From NCBI GenBank assembly GCA_002900995.3, contig CM035305.1:3580467-3644466 (forward strand): DNA of 64,000 bases. Direction: 5' to 3'. The stretch comes from Ganoderma boninense. Its lineage: Eukaryota; Basidiomycota; Agaricomycetes; Polyporales; Polyporaceae. The stretch's first letter is position 1. Each line of letters begins with the position of its first letter. Shown here one piece after another: positions 32,825 through 45,700 of this stretch. The notes under the pieces are model-generated. The model ran no database searches. It saw nothing but the letters and a program-made list of their open reading frames with translations, and was not told where the DNA came from. The position numbers and the translations under genes were made by a program.

Positions 32825-35022
32825 ATGGTGTCCTTGTTAACAATCTCCGCTCGCCTCTTGAAGCACGAAGATCTCTTTGACATGGTCACTCTCGATCTTC
32901 TCGGCCGCTTTGTCGACATGATTATCCGTTACATGCCTCGCATCCTCACTACTGCGCCGCGTGTTCACACGGATGGTCCTGTACTCCCAAATAATATACG
33001 GAGTGTGCTTGCGCTCAACTTAGGTCTGTCCTACGACCAGGTTGACGTGCTTTGGGATGTCACGGCCGATCTACTGGTCTCCGAGTTCGAGAGGCGCGAG
33101 GCCGCGCCCGCGCAAGGCAACCTGGACGTTGATCTTGCAAAAACAGCCCCCCATTTTGGCCTTGGTGTGTTCGGAAGTTATCCTTGCTTGGAGATACTTA
33201 CGGTTACCAGGTGTGGAGGTTATGATGGCACCCCAGCGTGCCTGTGTCAACGATGCTTGCGCAAAGCGTGGTCAGCCTTTGGGCGGCGACCGTCACGCAT
33301 ACATGGGAACACTCTTCTCGTATACAAGAGGTATTTTGCCAGTTCAAATTATGACTTTGTATTGTCGAGGTGGGCCTCTTCGCTCAAAAAACCGATCACT
33401 GCGTGCTCATTAAGTTCTAGCTTGCAAGACTACGTACCGCCCCAATTACTCCGTGGTCGCCGCAGACGACCCGTCCGCGGTTCGAGAATACTACAAAGGC
33501 GTCCCGAAATATCTCGAGGTCACCCAGCATTCCTACGTCGACCAAGATCTGATCCACTTGTTTCGCCATCAAATGGCGTTCTCCCAGTGCGTATCGTACT
33601 TTCACCTACTGTTGCAATTTTTCCTGTACTCATCTTGTTATTAGTGCATCCGCAGACGGGTGCGCGAAGATCTACAACCTGTCGTTGCGTCAGATTCCTG
33701 ACGATAATGCCAAAATGACGTCCGAAATTGTCTGGAACGCCTTCTACATCTACGCGCTTCTGGTCGAGCACGCCGATCGAGGAACTCAGCTGTGTATCGC
33801 ACACCACGGCGAACAAGCAGAACGTATATCTGCGGCTCTACAGGAACGCAACGAGCGCATGGTCGGTATTGGACAACCGGAGTGGGCACATGCGTGCGAC
33901 GACTGCGAGAAGATCGTCTCCCTAGCGGACCCGGCTGGGGGAGAGACGCGCCATTGTTAGGTTGTTCCCATCTATTCAGACATCGTAACTGATATTTTTT
34001 AAGCACGTGTCTCAGCATGCGTCATGGACGGGGTGTGCATCGGCCACCCCCGATGCCAGGTTTATCACTGCACGGAACGCTTGGATTCACCTCGGGATCG
34101 TTTCTGCGCCACTCATCGCGCTCTCGATGGCGTCTGTGCAATCAGTGGGTGCGATTTGCCCTGTTCTGACGGTAAACGCACATGTGCAACTCCTTCACAC
34201 CGCGAGGTCGAGGACGAGCGCCGTCGCAAAGGGCGTGCTATGTTCGAGCTAAAGCGTCGACTTCAAGCACGAGATTTGGCGTCTAGCATACGTGCGGTCG
34301 CCTCAGTGGGCAATCAGACCTCTATGGAACTTGACGACCCAGATTTGGACGATCCCCCGAACACGTCAAACGTGGAAAGGAAGGGTTCCCGGGCGCGCAA
34401 ACCAAAAATCAAGTCCAGGCTCACGCGTCGGTGGACCCATAACGAGCAGCTTTTAGTGCGCCCTTGCGGGGTAATCGTCTCGCGGGCTACGTTCTACCAA
34501 GCCGAGTCGCTGCCTAATTGCCGAGTGTGTTATTTGACATCGTCCAATAACGTGTACTCATCTCGATTCCAGCTTTTCCTTGACGCGACTTTCCCCAAAC
34601 ACTTTCCCCGCTGCCTTCCTTCATTCCTTTTCTTCGATAACAACTGCAAACTGCTCTCCCACCTCGTCAACGTGGACGACAACCACCTTCTTCAGATGGG
34701 GTTCCCAGTAGACGTGTTCCACGCCGTCAACAAGCACCAGGAATCGGACCAGTTCTGCCAAGATCACTGCAACCCCGCCGGCTTTCCTGAACTCATTGCG
34801 GACGATACAGGCGAGTGGGAGTTCAACTCCTCCGCCGCCGAGCAAATCAACGTTTGGTTTGCTAAATTCTTACCGGTGGTTCGGGAGATGTCGGAGATCC
34901 ATTTCAACTTCTTCCTGGACGAAAACATCAAGCTGCGAAATCGCGTCCGGGTTGCCGAGCTAGCGGCTGCTGGCCGTCGGCCTCGTCTCGTTCCCGTTGA
35001 AGAGATGATTCCGGTAGACTGA
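32825..35022 (+). CDS. KDZ transposase with CxC5 and CxC6 cysteine clusters
   Basis: Six exons: 32825-33164, 33211-33369, 33421-33586, 33657-33955, 34004-34524, 34573-35022; 644 aa, intact. The CxC5-like region has ACVNDACAKRGQPL, TLYCRACKTTYRPNYSV and QRCAKIYNLSL. The CxC6-like cluster is MDGVCIGHPRC, YHCTERLDSPRDRFCATH, CAISGCDLPCSDGKRTC. The C-terminal region has the family blocks LVRPCGVIVSRATFY, FLFFDNNCKL, FPVDVFHAVNKHQESDQFC, CNPAGFPEL, FNSSAAEQINVWFAKF and FFLDENIKLRNR. Family knowledge: these cysteine clusters occur with the RNase H-fold KDZ transposases of fungi. Asp in FDNNC and Glu in SSAAEQ are candidate acidic residues; I cannot place a complete triad. The 48-nt intron 5 keeps the frame open. 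It is the only transposase gene in the island and presumably mobilises it. Confidence 0.87.
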
Positions 35023-35172
35023 GCTCGAATTATGTGTACTAGGTATCTCGTACTTCGCGGCACATGCGATTTTCATAGACGCAGGTGTACATCCACACTG
35101 TGCGTGAGCAATGGCCTGCATTTAGTAGTCGCAAGCTCGTCAGTTCCATGCCGTTCTACGCAGGGAAGTACA

Positions 35173-38022
35173 TCAGACGGGCGCAGGCGCCTGGTCTATC
35201 ACATTAACGAAATTTCTGTATGTGAAATCCCAAGCCCTCTGCTCCACAAGGTTCCAGAGAGTTCCCGCTTTTTTCTGCCGTCTTAGCTTGATCTTCCACT
35301 CCGCGGCGTTTAGCGGACCCTCACTGGCATCGTATATACCTTTCAGTCGTCGTTGAAACCAGCGTTCGTCGGCTGGCGACCATATGCCCGTATTCCCAGC
35401 CGCCTTCATCCAAGCCGAGTGCTTGGGCCACCACGAGACGTCTTCGGTCTGGTTGCCGCGCCCTAGGGTTATTATTGTCAACGGTGACTCAACGAGCAGA
35501 TGTGTATCGTCCTTACCCGTGTTGACCCTCACCACGCCTGCGATGATGTTAAGCTCGTCGGCGGACAACGCGTCGTCCACGAACAATCCCTCTTGCGGAT
35601 CCAAGGCCACCGCTTCGTGGTGGGTTGGGATGCTACTAGGCCCGTTTGCCAGATTTTGCATTTCTGTCGCAGTAACCTTCGCGTCATCATGTTTGCCTGT
35701 CACTTCCACCATGATTCGCCAGACGATTCCTCCTTTAAGCCAGGCCGCACGCATGTGCGGGCTCCCTGAGAGCTCGAGAACGCGTTGACAGTACACGTCA
35801 TACTCGTGCACGGTTGGTCTATCTCCTTTTTCCCGCCAAGGTGCCGACAGCCGGCGTAGTGGGAAATGCGGTGTGGAGAAAGACGACTCTGCCCACGATG
35901 ATGCCTTCCTCATCCCCGTCCGTGCCGGAATTCCGGCGCTGACTAACAAGTCGAGCGCGCTCGCGCTCGTGCTTGCTTCCGGGAGGCGTCGCATGACCAT
36001 TAGGGCACCCATAGGACCGGTCAGGAGGGACCATGCTTGATGTTCTGGATCGCAATGGAACTTCATCACCACCCACCGCTGATGGTTATCGGTGTCGTCC
36101 TTCCGCGGTGGAGACCTGACGTGCGCTAACGTGACGGACAATTGTGGATGCGGCCTATGCGGGCCCAGAATGTATTTCCGATGGCGGGAATCTAGATCCC
36201 AGGTGGACTGGAGAGCGGGCGAGGTCCAGTCGCTTTTCATCACGGCGTCGACCCATCCAGCTAGAGACTTCACCGTGGCTTCGTCTGTGGGGAACCTCTC
36301 TTTTGTCTCCCCGAACAGATGCCATATGTCTCGAGACCATTTGTCGTAGTCCACTCCAGAGAATTGCCTCTTGCTCGCGATGTCAATGCCATACCAGGTA
36401 TCGAGGATAAAGCTCAGAGGGTGATCGAGATCTCGGATATTGTGATCCTCCGGTGAGGGGTTCAGGAGTTGGTGGTCATCCTCCAGCGGTTGGATGTGGC
36501 GTCCAGATGACAGGGGAATTGGTTGTTGCGAGGTGGTCGGCGTGGTCTCGCATCGTGTTATGTCAGCGTCACGGTGACTCCCCCACCCCACAGGGAACCA
36601 CAGATCCCACTCATCATAGAACGCGTTGTATTGCATGAGAGTGCGAGGGTGGATGTTCCAAAGACTCCTGTAGGCCGCCGGGGGAATGGAATGTCGGTAC
36701 TCGTGGGCTGTCCATCGAGGCGGTATGTCCGGAAAGACGAGTTCCGCTCTGACCCAAATATAGACGCGGGTCCGCCGATTTGGGGTCGCACCCGAATCTG
36801 CGAAAGCCTGTCGCACACGACGCTGGTCTCTCTGCATCAGAGATTCCCGCCGTCTCTGGTCGACAAGGTACCGTTCGCGTCGCCCGAAGAACTCGAGCCT
36901 CGTTTCCCCTGGGTTCTGGTACGCGCCAAAGGGTGGAGTGGTGTCATCAAAACCGGAATAGTCGGGAACTCGGCGCGTGGAGGCGTTGCGACAAATGATC
37001 ACAGCCCTTGGCTTGCCGCTAGGTGGGTTGCCGCGAGCCTGCATGGCGTCGTCCATTGATGGAGTAAAGATCGTCATAAACGGATATTTGACGACGCACT
37101 CCTGTACGGCGCCCGGACTGTGCCAGATCACATAAACGGGTACGTTGGCTGCCTTCAGCACGGGAGCTAGGGTAATCCATGGGCAGTCTGTCGGGTCAAA
37201 GACAGTACCCACGCGCATGTTGATCGAGAAATCCGTGATGACCGAGTCACATAGTGCGTCGATCCAAGATGGCGGCACAGCATGTTGGCGTAGATGGACA
37301 ACCCATTCCGGGACAACCGACCCAACGACAGGATCGTATCGAATGTTCGATACCGTTGGTACACGCCCCTTCACTGGACCAGGGAATTGCCAGAGGGCGA
37401 TCGCTAGCGTGCATCGTGCTGCCAGTACCTGGAAGGCTCCGAGTGCGCCCCGGATAGCTTTCGCTGCTCCGATGGGTGTAGGGTGCATCTCCGTGTAACC
37501 ATGGTCCTGTGGTGGCGGCCAGTGTTCGTGGTATCGAATGCCATATCGAGCGGCCGTGCCAGATGAGCTCTCGTGGGTAGACGTCAGAAGCAGTTCTGAT
37601 ATATGTATGAGACCCTTCTCTAAACCCATCCAGCTGTGCCGCACGTCGTCCGCTAAAGCCCAGCCATGTCCATACTGAATAGGCTGCAAGCCTGAGGGGT
37701 CTACGCATATTCGGGACAGCAGCGGATCTGCTATAGGAAGCTTGTGGAGGATAAAAGCCAGCTCTGGAAACCTGCCGATGCTTATTTGCGGGCGGCACAT
37801 GCTACCGATAGAGGCGTTGGCTACGTCGTCGCCGCTAGATGTGATCGGGATGGGGGGAATGATAGGGGGACAATTGGCCACGGTAAGTATTCGATCATTC
37901 TCGTCAGCAAATGTGAAGATGTCGTGGCGCCTCGTGTAGACGTCAGCTTGGTGTGTGAGTACGCAGGCACAGCAAAACACTTACCAGGTGGTTGGCTGGG
38001 GCCCGAGAGCGGAAGTGCTCAT
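35173..38022 (-). CDS. 931-aa orphan protein of the element
   Basis: Exons 38022-37985 and 37930-35173. The splice adds MSTSALGPQPTTW to a single 919-codon open exon beginning RHDIFTFADENDR. I do not recognise the family. No signal peptide or membrane helix is seen. Composition is that of a soluble, Trp-rich globular protein, with an Arg/Gln-rich segment near residues 370-410 (RRERYLVDQRRRESLMQRDQ), then a stretch ending PVGWGSHRDAD, RDIWHLFGETKERFP and a C terminus rich in basic and aromatic residues. It is convergent with the transposase gene (150 bp between stop codons) and divergent from the F-box gene. An intact frame of this length in a mobile element argues for recent function. An accessory transposition protein and plain cargo are both possible. 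Confidence 0.75.
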
Positions 38023-38595
38023 GACCGCGACGTTAGCTATACCTCGAATCAGGCTCCGTTCACCTTGTGTAGAAGGTTTGGCGTGCGTACCGTGATGGCA
38101 GGAATGTCCTAAGACGCGTGGTGGGATGTCGACCAAGGACTCAAGGGGATAACGAACGCTCAAATGTGTATGTGGCTCGGTAATTCTGATTATGTAATCA
38201 AAGCCCTTTCCGGAAAGTTAGACCAAGCGTAAGCTCTGAGCTCGCGCAGGTTCAGTCCGATGGAGTGGCGCTGATGCTCCACGCTTTCAGTTGCGGTCTC
38301 GCCTGATTTCGTGGTCGCATCTTCACTTAAGAGCGTCATGTTCTCTATAATAACTTCCATTGTTCTCTCTTAGGAAGCAGATTAACCAATACTCCTTTGG
38401 ACGGCACCAGCGTGACCATTTACGACACTTATCTAACAATTAAGTCATACTAGGCTAGTTAATCATTTTTAATGGGAATTCTGTTTTTCTCGTAGGTCTT
38501 GGGCTCGCTTCAAAGCGAAGACGAAGGACGTTCACATCACGCCCGAACCCCCCACAGCAACACAATCGTCGCCCTCTCCTCTCGATCCGTGCACA
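38023..38595. promoter_or_regulatory. Divergent promoter region within the element
   Basis: 573 bp between the starts of the 931-aa orphan and the F-box gene. AT-rich from 38330 to 38500, including TCTATAATAACTT near 38344 and TTAATCATTTTTAATGGG near 38459. No known motif recognised. Confidence 0.5.
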
Positions 38596-39858
38596 ATGCC
38601 CGTGATTAGCAAACCCACTTTCGAGACGTGCGTACTTGCGAATTCGCGACGATACCGATCACTTACCTCCTCGCCACAGCCTGCCGAACGAGATACTCGA
38701 GCGAATTATGGATCAGCTTGCCATGTACGCCCTCCTGGTTTTGGGTCGGACGTGTCGGGGCTTCAGCGTCCTTGTCTCGTCGATGTTGAAGAGGGACCGA
38801 GACCGCATCCTGCGTATGTACTTTCCCTCCGTGGAGAGCTTCTTGTTCCGCCTCACCAGCAACCGCGCTGTCGTTACGGGAGAGGCCGCTCTGGCCTTCC
38901 TCATGCGCGACCACTCCGTCCTCACGCACGAAATCGACGTGTGCGTCTCCTGCTGTCACAGCGACGATCTTGTGCAGGATTTTGAGACAGACGGCCGCTT
39001 CACCCACGCATTGCCCGACGAACTATGGCCTCCCCTTGACCCTCACGCCACCACCCATTTCCTGTACGACGGACCCAGCGGCAAGCGCGTCCGCATCATC
39101 TGCTCGCCGACGGAGTCACCCTTGACCCCCTTGGCGGCCTATCCCACGTCGGCGCTTTTCAACTACATGGACGAGTTCTCGTTTGGCTGCGCATACCGCA
39201 ACCTGACGATGAATAAGCGTGGGATGGTGCCCGGCATGGCTCATCTTGCGCTGGATACGCAGACGCGCGTCCTTCGACTCTCGAACGGAGGTGGCTTCGA
39301 CCAGTCGGAGTGCCCGGCAGTTGTCGCGTTCCCGCCCGTGGCATTCACCGCTTTCAACCGCCTTGGCTATCTCAACGACCCGAATCGCGAGGAATTGATC
39401 AACACTACGTGCCTACGACCCATGTACCAGTGCCCAGGCCAGCCGCGTTATTTCGGTGATCCCGGATCGCTGCTCGAATTTTTCGAGCCCGACATGGTCG
39501 ACCACGCGGTCATGGCGCATTGCGGTTTCGCGCCTTATGGACCCACGGCCATATGGAGAATGGCCGACTCGTCTTGCGACTACGACTGCGACACGCGTGA
39601 CCATCTCATCGGCGAACATAACTCCGCGGTCTGCGTCATCGCGTCCTCGCTCAATTACGGCGCGTTTACTAATCGAGTTGCTGGTCGCATTGAGATTGGC
39701 GAGTCGCAACACCGGTGAGTATAGCATTACTATCGTCTGCGCAGATGTTGTCTGATCCCATCTGTCGTATGGTTAGCCGTGTCTGGAACGCAGGGATCGA
39801 TGCCATCAGGTTGGCGCAGAGGGGTGTGTTGTGGGGCACGCCGGGGAACGCGTTGTAG
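38596..39858 (+). CDS. F-box protein with nucleotidyltransferase-like domain
   Basis: Exons 38596-38627, 38680-39714 and 39777-39858; 382 aa, intact. Residues 11-45 are an F-box (LPNEILERIMDQLAMYALLV, then GRTCRGFSVLVSSML). Further on, VVTGEAALAFLMRD followed by LTHEIDVCVS resembles the G-S...D-x-D pattern of minimal nucleotidyltransferase folds, with the Ser replaced by Glu and the acidic pair as E-x-D; whether it is catalytic is doubtful. The rest has several Cys pairs (SCDYDCDTRD). Family knowledge: F-box proteins recruit substrates to SCF ubiquitin ligases, and F-box/NTase-like proteins are a common uncharacterised mushroom family. As cargo of a transposon this could alter host protein turnover; that is inference. 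Confidence 0.72.
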
Positions 39859-40145
39859 AAGGCTTGGTGTATGCGTACCGCTTTTCGATCCGTTTATCCA
39901 TACAGTGACGAATCGTGCGAGCTTGATTCGGACTGAAAGGGCCGCAACAGGGCGACCATCGGAATGCACGCCACTGTTTCATCCGCGTCTATGTTACCAA
40001 ACAGGTACATGATCTCGCTTATATTTCTATTTTGGGGCAGGGCCCAGGTCTGGCTATGCACAGGAGCCCGGGTTCGCTCAAACGGAGCAGCCTCTCCAAA
40101 AGACGGTATCCATTTTGCCGACTTCATCGTTCTACGTAAACTAGA

Positions 40146-42138
40146 TTACTTGCGATTGGGAACCTGTCGCCACTTACGCATGAACATCAACCACTCGCCC
40201 TCAGGCGAACGGCCGAGGTTAATCCAATACTGTTGCTCGCCCGCAATCTTTCCGGATGCCACCCAAGCGCGGTACTGATCGTTCCATGTGCTGGAACGAT
40301 AATCGATCCCCAACACGGCTTTGAAAGAGACTCCCGCTCTCTTTTTACCAGGGTTTCCGTCTTCCCACTTCCGAATGAGATCGAAACACAGCGCCATGTC
40401 GCAAACGTACTTGAATGGCCAGTCGATGCCCGAACGCCGTGGCGCGGTGGAGATGTCGCGCGTGAGGTGACTCTCGGTGTGCTGTGTAACCTCGGGAGCG
40501 CGCGGTGTAGCGGCGATAGTGGGCGTACTTGGAACCATGGGGGATATCGGGGGAAAGAAGACGTCGGCGTCCGAGCCGAAGCCGAAACCTTCCCCGGTCG
40601 GCGTGCCGCCTAAACCCTCGATCGTCGGGAACAAGGACGGAATCGGGCCGAGAGTGTCGTTGACAGCGGTGAAATCTCTGGGTTCCAACGCGGGCGACGC
40701 AGGAAGGCGAGCAGGGGTTGCCGAATACTCCAGAGCAGAGTCATCTGTCCACGCGGAACTGCCAGACCTGGGCGGTGTCGTCGCTGGACTGTTTGCCCAA
40801 CGCGCGTGAGACTGAGGAGTCTGCGGGTACACACAGAAAGGAGGTCTGTGGACATGAGCGGGGTGGATGACATATATCGTACCAACACACTCACTGGGGG
40901 CGACGAGGCGTCTCTGGTCCATCGAGCGAGGCGTCCGCTGGCCGCTTATTATAAGCGGCCGGGACGTGCACATCAACGCCGGGCATGCCCACGCCCGAGG
41001 TGACGCCCACCGAGCGATAGAAAAGGCCGTCTGGGTCGACCTTGTTGAGGTCTCGTGTCGCGGAGGTGGCCGCGCCAGTGAACCAGATTGCCTTCATGGA
41101 GTCGTAGTATTGAAATTTAACCCGGTCGCAATGGTACTCGTCGACCAAGAGAGGGATGTGCTTCGGATGAAACGCTGACATGTTGTCAACCTCGATCTCT
41201 ACGACCTCCGGCAGCGCGCCGTCCTGTCGTGTGAGTGAGTGTGAGGGCGGCATACCAACGATGGAAAAGATTCAATCGTACCTTCGTCCACCACCGCACC
41301 GTGAACCTCTTCAGATGCGAATGGGCTCGAGCCTGTCGCGCCCGGTTTGCGAGATCGTCCGCCTGCTTGCGCTGCTCGGCGTCGATGGCGGATACGCGTG
41401 CAACGTATGCCGCACTCGCTGGAGTAGCGTAACTCTTTCGCTTGGGGGGCGCGCGGGTGGGCGTCGCATCGACAATAGTGACTTCATCGTCCGACTGGGA
41501 GTCCGTGATGTCGATCACCTTTGACGACGATGTCGCCTTCTTAGACTTTGTCTTCTTCGGTTTGGGGGGAACTTCGCGAGGTTCGGGTTCATCGAGAGCG
41601 TCGGAGGCATTGTCCTCTATTGTCAATGTGAGCTTTCACCAACATACTACAGGCGAAGTGTCGCCGACGTGCCTTTCACAGTCCCTTTGCGGTAAACAAC
41701 ACCGTCACGGTGGTCGCTGACGACGCACGAGATCTGGGTCGGGAGAAGCGGCTGGAGGTGACGGCAGCACTTCGCGCACACCCCAAAGCTGCACTCCAAG
41801 TTGACGACGTGTCGTTTGCCTCCCCCCTTACACAGCTCGCCATTACACTGCTCTTTGCCTCGTCCGTTCTTCCCTCTGGGGATGTCTTTGCGCCAGGCAA
41901 AGTGTTTGCAGGTGGCCGGCACAGGCTGCCGGTTGTTGAGACACTGGATAATCATGGCTGAGCTCATGGGATACTGACACGGACCAGCACGCGTGCGTAC
42001 CTTCTCGAAATAGTAGCCTTCGTTCACCGGGTCGGATTTGCCCTTGCACATGATTGGAGCGCACACGTAAAACTTGCATTTTGGGCACCTCTTCAGATGC
42101 GACAGGACGGAAAGGGCGACTGGGGCGGGACGAGGCAT
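40146..42138 (-). CDS. 612-aa protein with N-terminal cysteine clusters
   Basis: Exons 42138-41680, 41632-41282, 41223-40895 and 40845-40146; intact. The first 150 residues hold likely zinc ligands: RCPKCKFYVCAPIMC, TCKHFAWRK, QCNGELC and LECSFGVCAKCCRHL, then a late Cys and His. A Lys/Ser-rich linker follows (PPKPKKTKSKKATSS), then an acidic ITDSQSDDEV stretch that looks like a SUMO-interacting motif (VIDITDS). A globular middle (HIPLLVDEYHCDRVKFQYYD) precedes a Pro-rich region. The C terminus (WPFKYVCDMALCFDLIRKWE, then a Trp/Arg-rich end) is well ordered. I do not recognise a known family. Start at 42138 rather than 42147 because the frame upstream adds only MLP. Possible DNA- or chromatin-binding role, by composition only. 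Confidence 0.72.
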
Positions 42139-42747
42139 GGGTAGCAATGTTCAAAAACTGGCAGGGGAGCAGAGAGTGGATGGGCGGCGGATACACGTAA
42201 ATGCGTCTGAGGGTATCAATGCGCCAAGGAGATGTTGACAGCTCAGCACTGCCACGGGGGCCCACTTCGCATGACCACACAACGCAAACTGCGTAACGCG
42301 AAGGAGGAGGGCAGTCCTGACGGAGGCATGTCCGCTGGTTGAGGTGGGCAAACCCTCCACCCGGATGTGCACGCATGTGCGATACACAGCCACCCCTCAC
42401 TTACCGCAATGATTAACCTTTGGTTTCCAACAGGTCATTGCCACGTCAAAACCTACAAAATGGTTAAAGCATATGAAATTGCAATACGACCGCTGTTAGC
42501 CGACAGCATCACGTCCAAAAGAAGCTAAAGAGGTCGCATCCAATTGCGTGTCTATGTTATTTTCGGCCATGCAAGCCATTTCGAAGAACATACCCTCCCA
42601 TTACGTAATAGAAACTCGAATTTCAGGGTGACACTCGGCCCACTCAAAGACACCACCCGGCGACAGAACGACGACCCTATCTTACCCCCAATATTTGCAC
42701 GCACGCATTGCCTCTTCGCGTATCCCCTTTCCCCGCTACAACACGCC
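42139..42747. promoter_or_regulatory. Divergent promoter region within the element
   Basis: 609 bp between the start codons of the 612-aa and 994-aa genes; no known motif recognised. Confidence 0.5.
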
Positions 42748-45700
42748 ATGGCCCAAGAGACGGCAACCACGGTTACCCGTACCCTGGTGCCCACATCGGA
42801 TGCATTTTGGTAAGTCTCGCCATTAATCAAAGGCAGCGAGGCAGCCAACATTCATAACGGTACATCAGGGACTGCGTCCCCGTGCGCATTGGCGTGGTAA
42901 GCCCTCCGAGATGTATGAATTCCCGCATGTCTACTCACCTAGCATCAAGAAATTGATGTTCCTATGGACCGGGGAGTCCCTCCCAAAGAACGTCAGGAAA
43001 CAAGTGATGCGCGAACGTATACGGGAAGCGAACATCACCATTGACTGGTCTCGCATCGCGCGATGGATGAAGGCCCAGTCCGGGGACCCCTCTGAGGAGG
43101 CCCAGGAAGGTGTTGATTCCCGAGAATGGGCAATCGATCGCGAGTTCTATGTCCAATGTAGAGTTTCGATGCAAATGGTAACCAAGCTGCTGGTGAGTAC
43201 TACACTTGTGTTTCTGTGCGGCGGCGTTCAAATCCAAGTGCTCGTGCTGTGGGTAGCGATTGGATGACATCGCACTCGCCCCTCACATGCCGCGGCCCAA
43301 CAAATCCCTCGAAGGTCGTTCCAGTTCCAGGGACGATTTGCGAACATCCACCGCGTCGCAATCGGATGTCATCAAGCGAGGGGTTCGCGTTGCGCGGCTT
43401 AGCTCCAGCCCCCTAAGCGACGCCCCAACTTCACCCTACACCGAAACATCTCCATCTCCCATTCGTCCACGATCTGAGGTGCCCACTACGTCTGCGCAAG
43501 ACCCCACCCCCCCCAGCGCTACATCGTCCACCCTCGCAGGGACGCGGCTGGACGCGCGCACTTCTACCTCGCGTCAGACCGGGGACGAGACCACACCCGA
43601 CCGGACCGTTCTTCCTACCCTCAGCCTACTTCTAGGTGCCTCTCAACAAGGCACCGCCGGCGAACAGGTGCGCGACAAGCCCTCGCGCATGTTGTCGCAC
43701 CCGCCCATCGAACGGCTCGCATCCGTGGAACACTCCTCAGCTCCCAACCGGCCAGCGACAACCGCGCCCTCGGCGGTCACTACGCAGACTGAGACCACAA
43801 GCGGCGGCGGGGAGGCAGCGGCCCGGCCGTCATCGGCCTCGCAGAGGACGACCACCAAGCCCGGAGGCCAGGAGGAGACCGTGAAGGCCACAACATCCGA
43901 TCCTTCCGTGGACGCGAGCAAGCCTACGCCCGATGGTCTGACGGCCAGGCTCTCTTCGTCCCGCTCATCGACGTCGAGGTCAGCACCACAACAACAATCT
44001 GGGTGTTCCACATCCATATATGGGAAGCACGCAGGCGGCCCTGTCGACGCGCACATCCAGAGCTGTACCCAGCCGCGCGCCGAACCATCCACGGAGATCT
44101 CGACAATCAAGTCGCGCGACAGTCAAGGCGAGCTCGAAGTCATCGCGCGCGAAGTTCCGAGCACGCGCGATAGCTCGGCGAACCTCCAAGACGCTCGCGC
44201 CCCACGCGCACTCATCCCTGCCAAACGGCGTGCCTTCACGAGTCCTCCCAGATCCCCCAGTCGAAACGACGACAACTCGAGCATTGGCCCGCCCCCGACG
44301 GAGTGTTTAGAAACACTTCCGTGCCCGCTCGTGAGTGAAGGTTAACGATCTTCACCTCGCATATCACCTAACAATGATCCAGCCCGGGGAGGACCAGACC
44401 GAGTACGAGTTCGCGCTTTTGCATCTCTTCAAAGAGCTCAAATTCGTGAGTCTTGAACGCCTTCGCCCGTTACCCGACCTAATCCTCGTTGGGACAGAGA
44501 AACAAGGATAACCAAACACCCGACTTCCATAAACTCACGATCCGAAACTGTCGTCATCTCACTGCCACGGCGCGCATAGCCATCTTTGCACACGATCCTA
44601 CGCCCACCGACGCGGACCCTGAAGGCGCACCTTTCTTCTGGAACGTGCGCGTCTTCGTGGCCTATTATCCCAAGTTTCGGAAGTTTTTGGTGTGGTCCGG
44701 ACACATACTCGACGGCCTCATCGGTGATCCACGATTCGCCACCGGTGCGTACCTAAGCCTCTACTGAACGCCCCTCGTTCGATGACCGACACACCGAATC
44801 AGGGCTATATGTCGTGAAGGCGACGGACATCACAGGCCGCAGCTACACCATTGGACGCGTGGAGAGAGGAGTAGCCGAGGCAACGCCCAGTCTCAAGATT
44901 CCGCTTGACGTTACCAAGCCTTCGACCTTCTACCACTCCTTCTACAAGTTATACCTTTGTATCACGCTGGACATCGACGAGGTAAGATACAATATCGCCT
45001 AACCATTGTGGATGTGATTCATGTCAATGAAATAGATACACAATCGAAGTCGGTTCGACAACTCGCCGGGCGCAAACCGACACCGTGAAAGAGCGAGCGA
45101 GCAAATCAAAGACTCGGATGACGAAAGCCAAGACTCGCAAGGCGACAAACCGCAACCTCCGTCTCCTACCCCCGCGACGTCGTACTCAAAGGGCAAGCAA
45201 CGAGTATCCGCGGACGTTGGAGGTCCTGCAAAGGCCACCAACGTGCACCAACTCGACCCGGTTGACGAAGGAGCCCCGACAAAGTCGGGCAAGGGTAAGC
45301 AACGTGCCACTGGCGATGATAGAGCATCGCCATACCCGCAGAAGGTACGTAGGACGCAGGTTATCGAGAGAGAGTGATAGTCGTTAATAAACACAATCCA
45401 CAAGGATGCTGTCAAATCGCGCTCCAAAAAGACATGTGAGAAGGAGGCCGTCACAAGGAAGCGAGAAGCAACGCCCGAGACCGGTGACGCCGCTCAGCAA
45501 TCGTCCCTCGCCCAGGCTGCGAAGTCGACGAGCCAAAAAGCTGCGACGCGTCGTAAACGATCGCGTAAAACCAACAGGGACGATGACGGCAACGACAGCT
45601 CTCACATCGCGCGTGACGACGATTTCGACTATCTCGTACGATACATTGGGGCCCAGAAGGCCCCTGATGGCAAGCCGTGGAGTGAGAACGAGCTGGTTGG

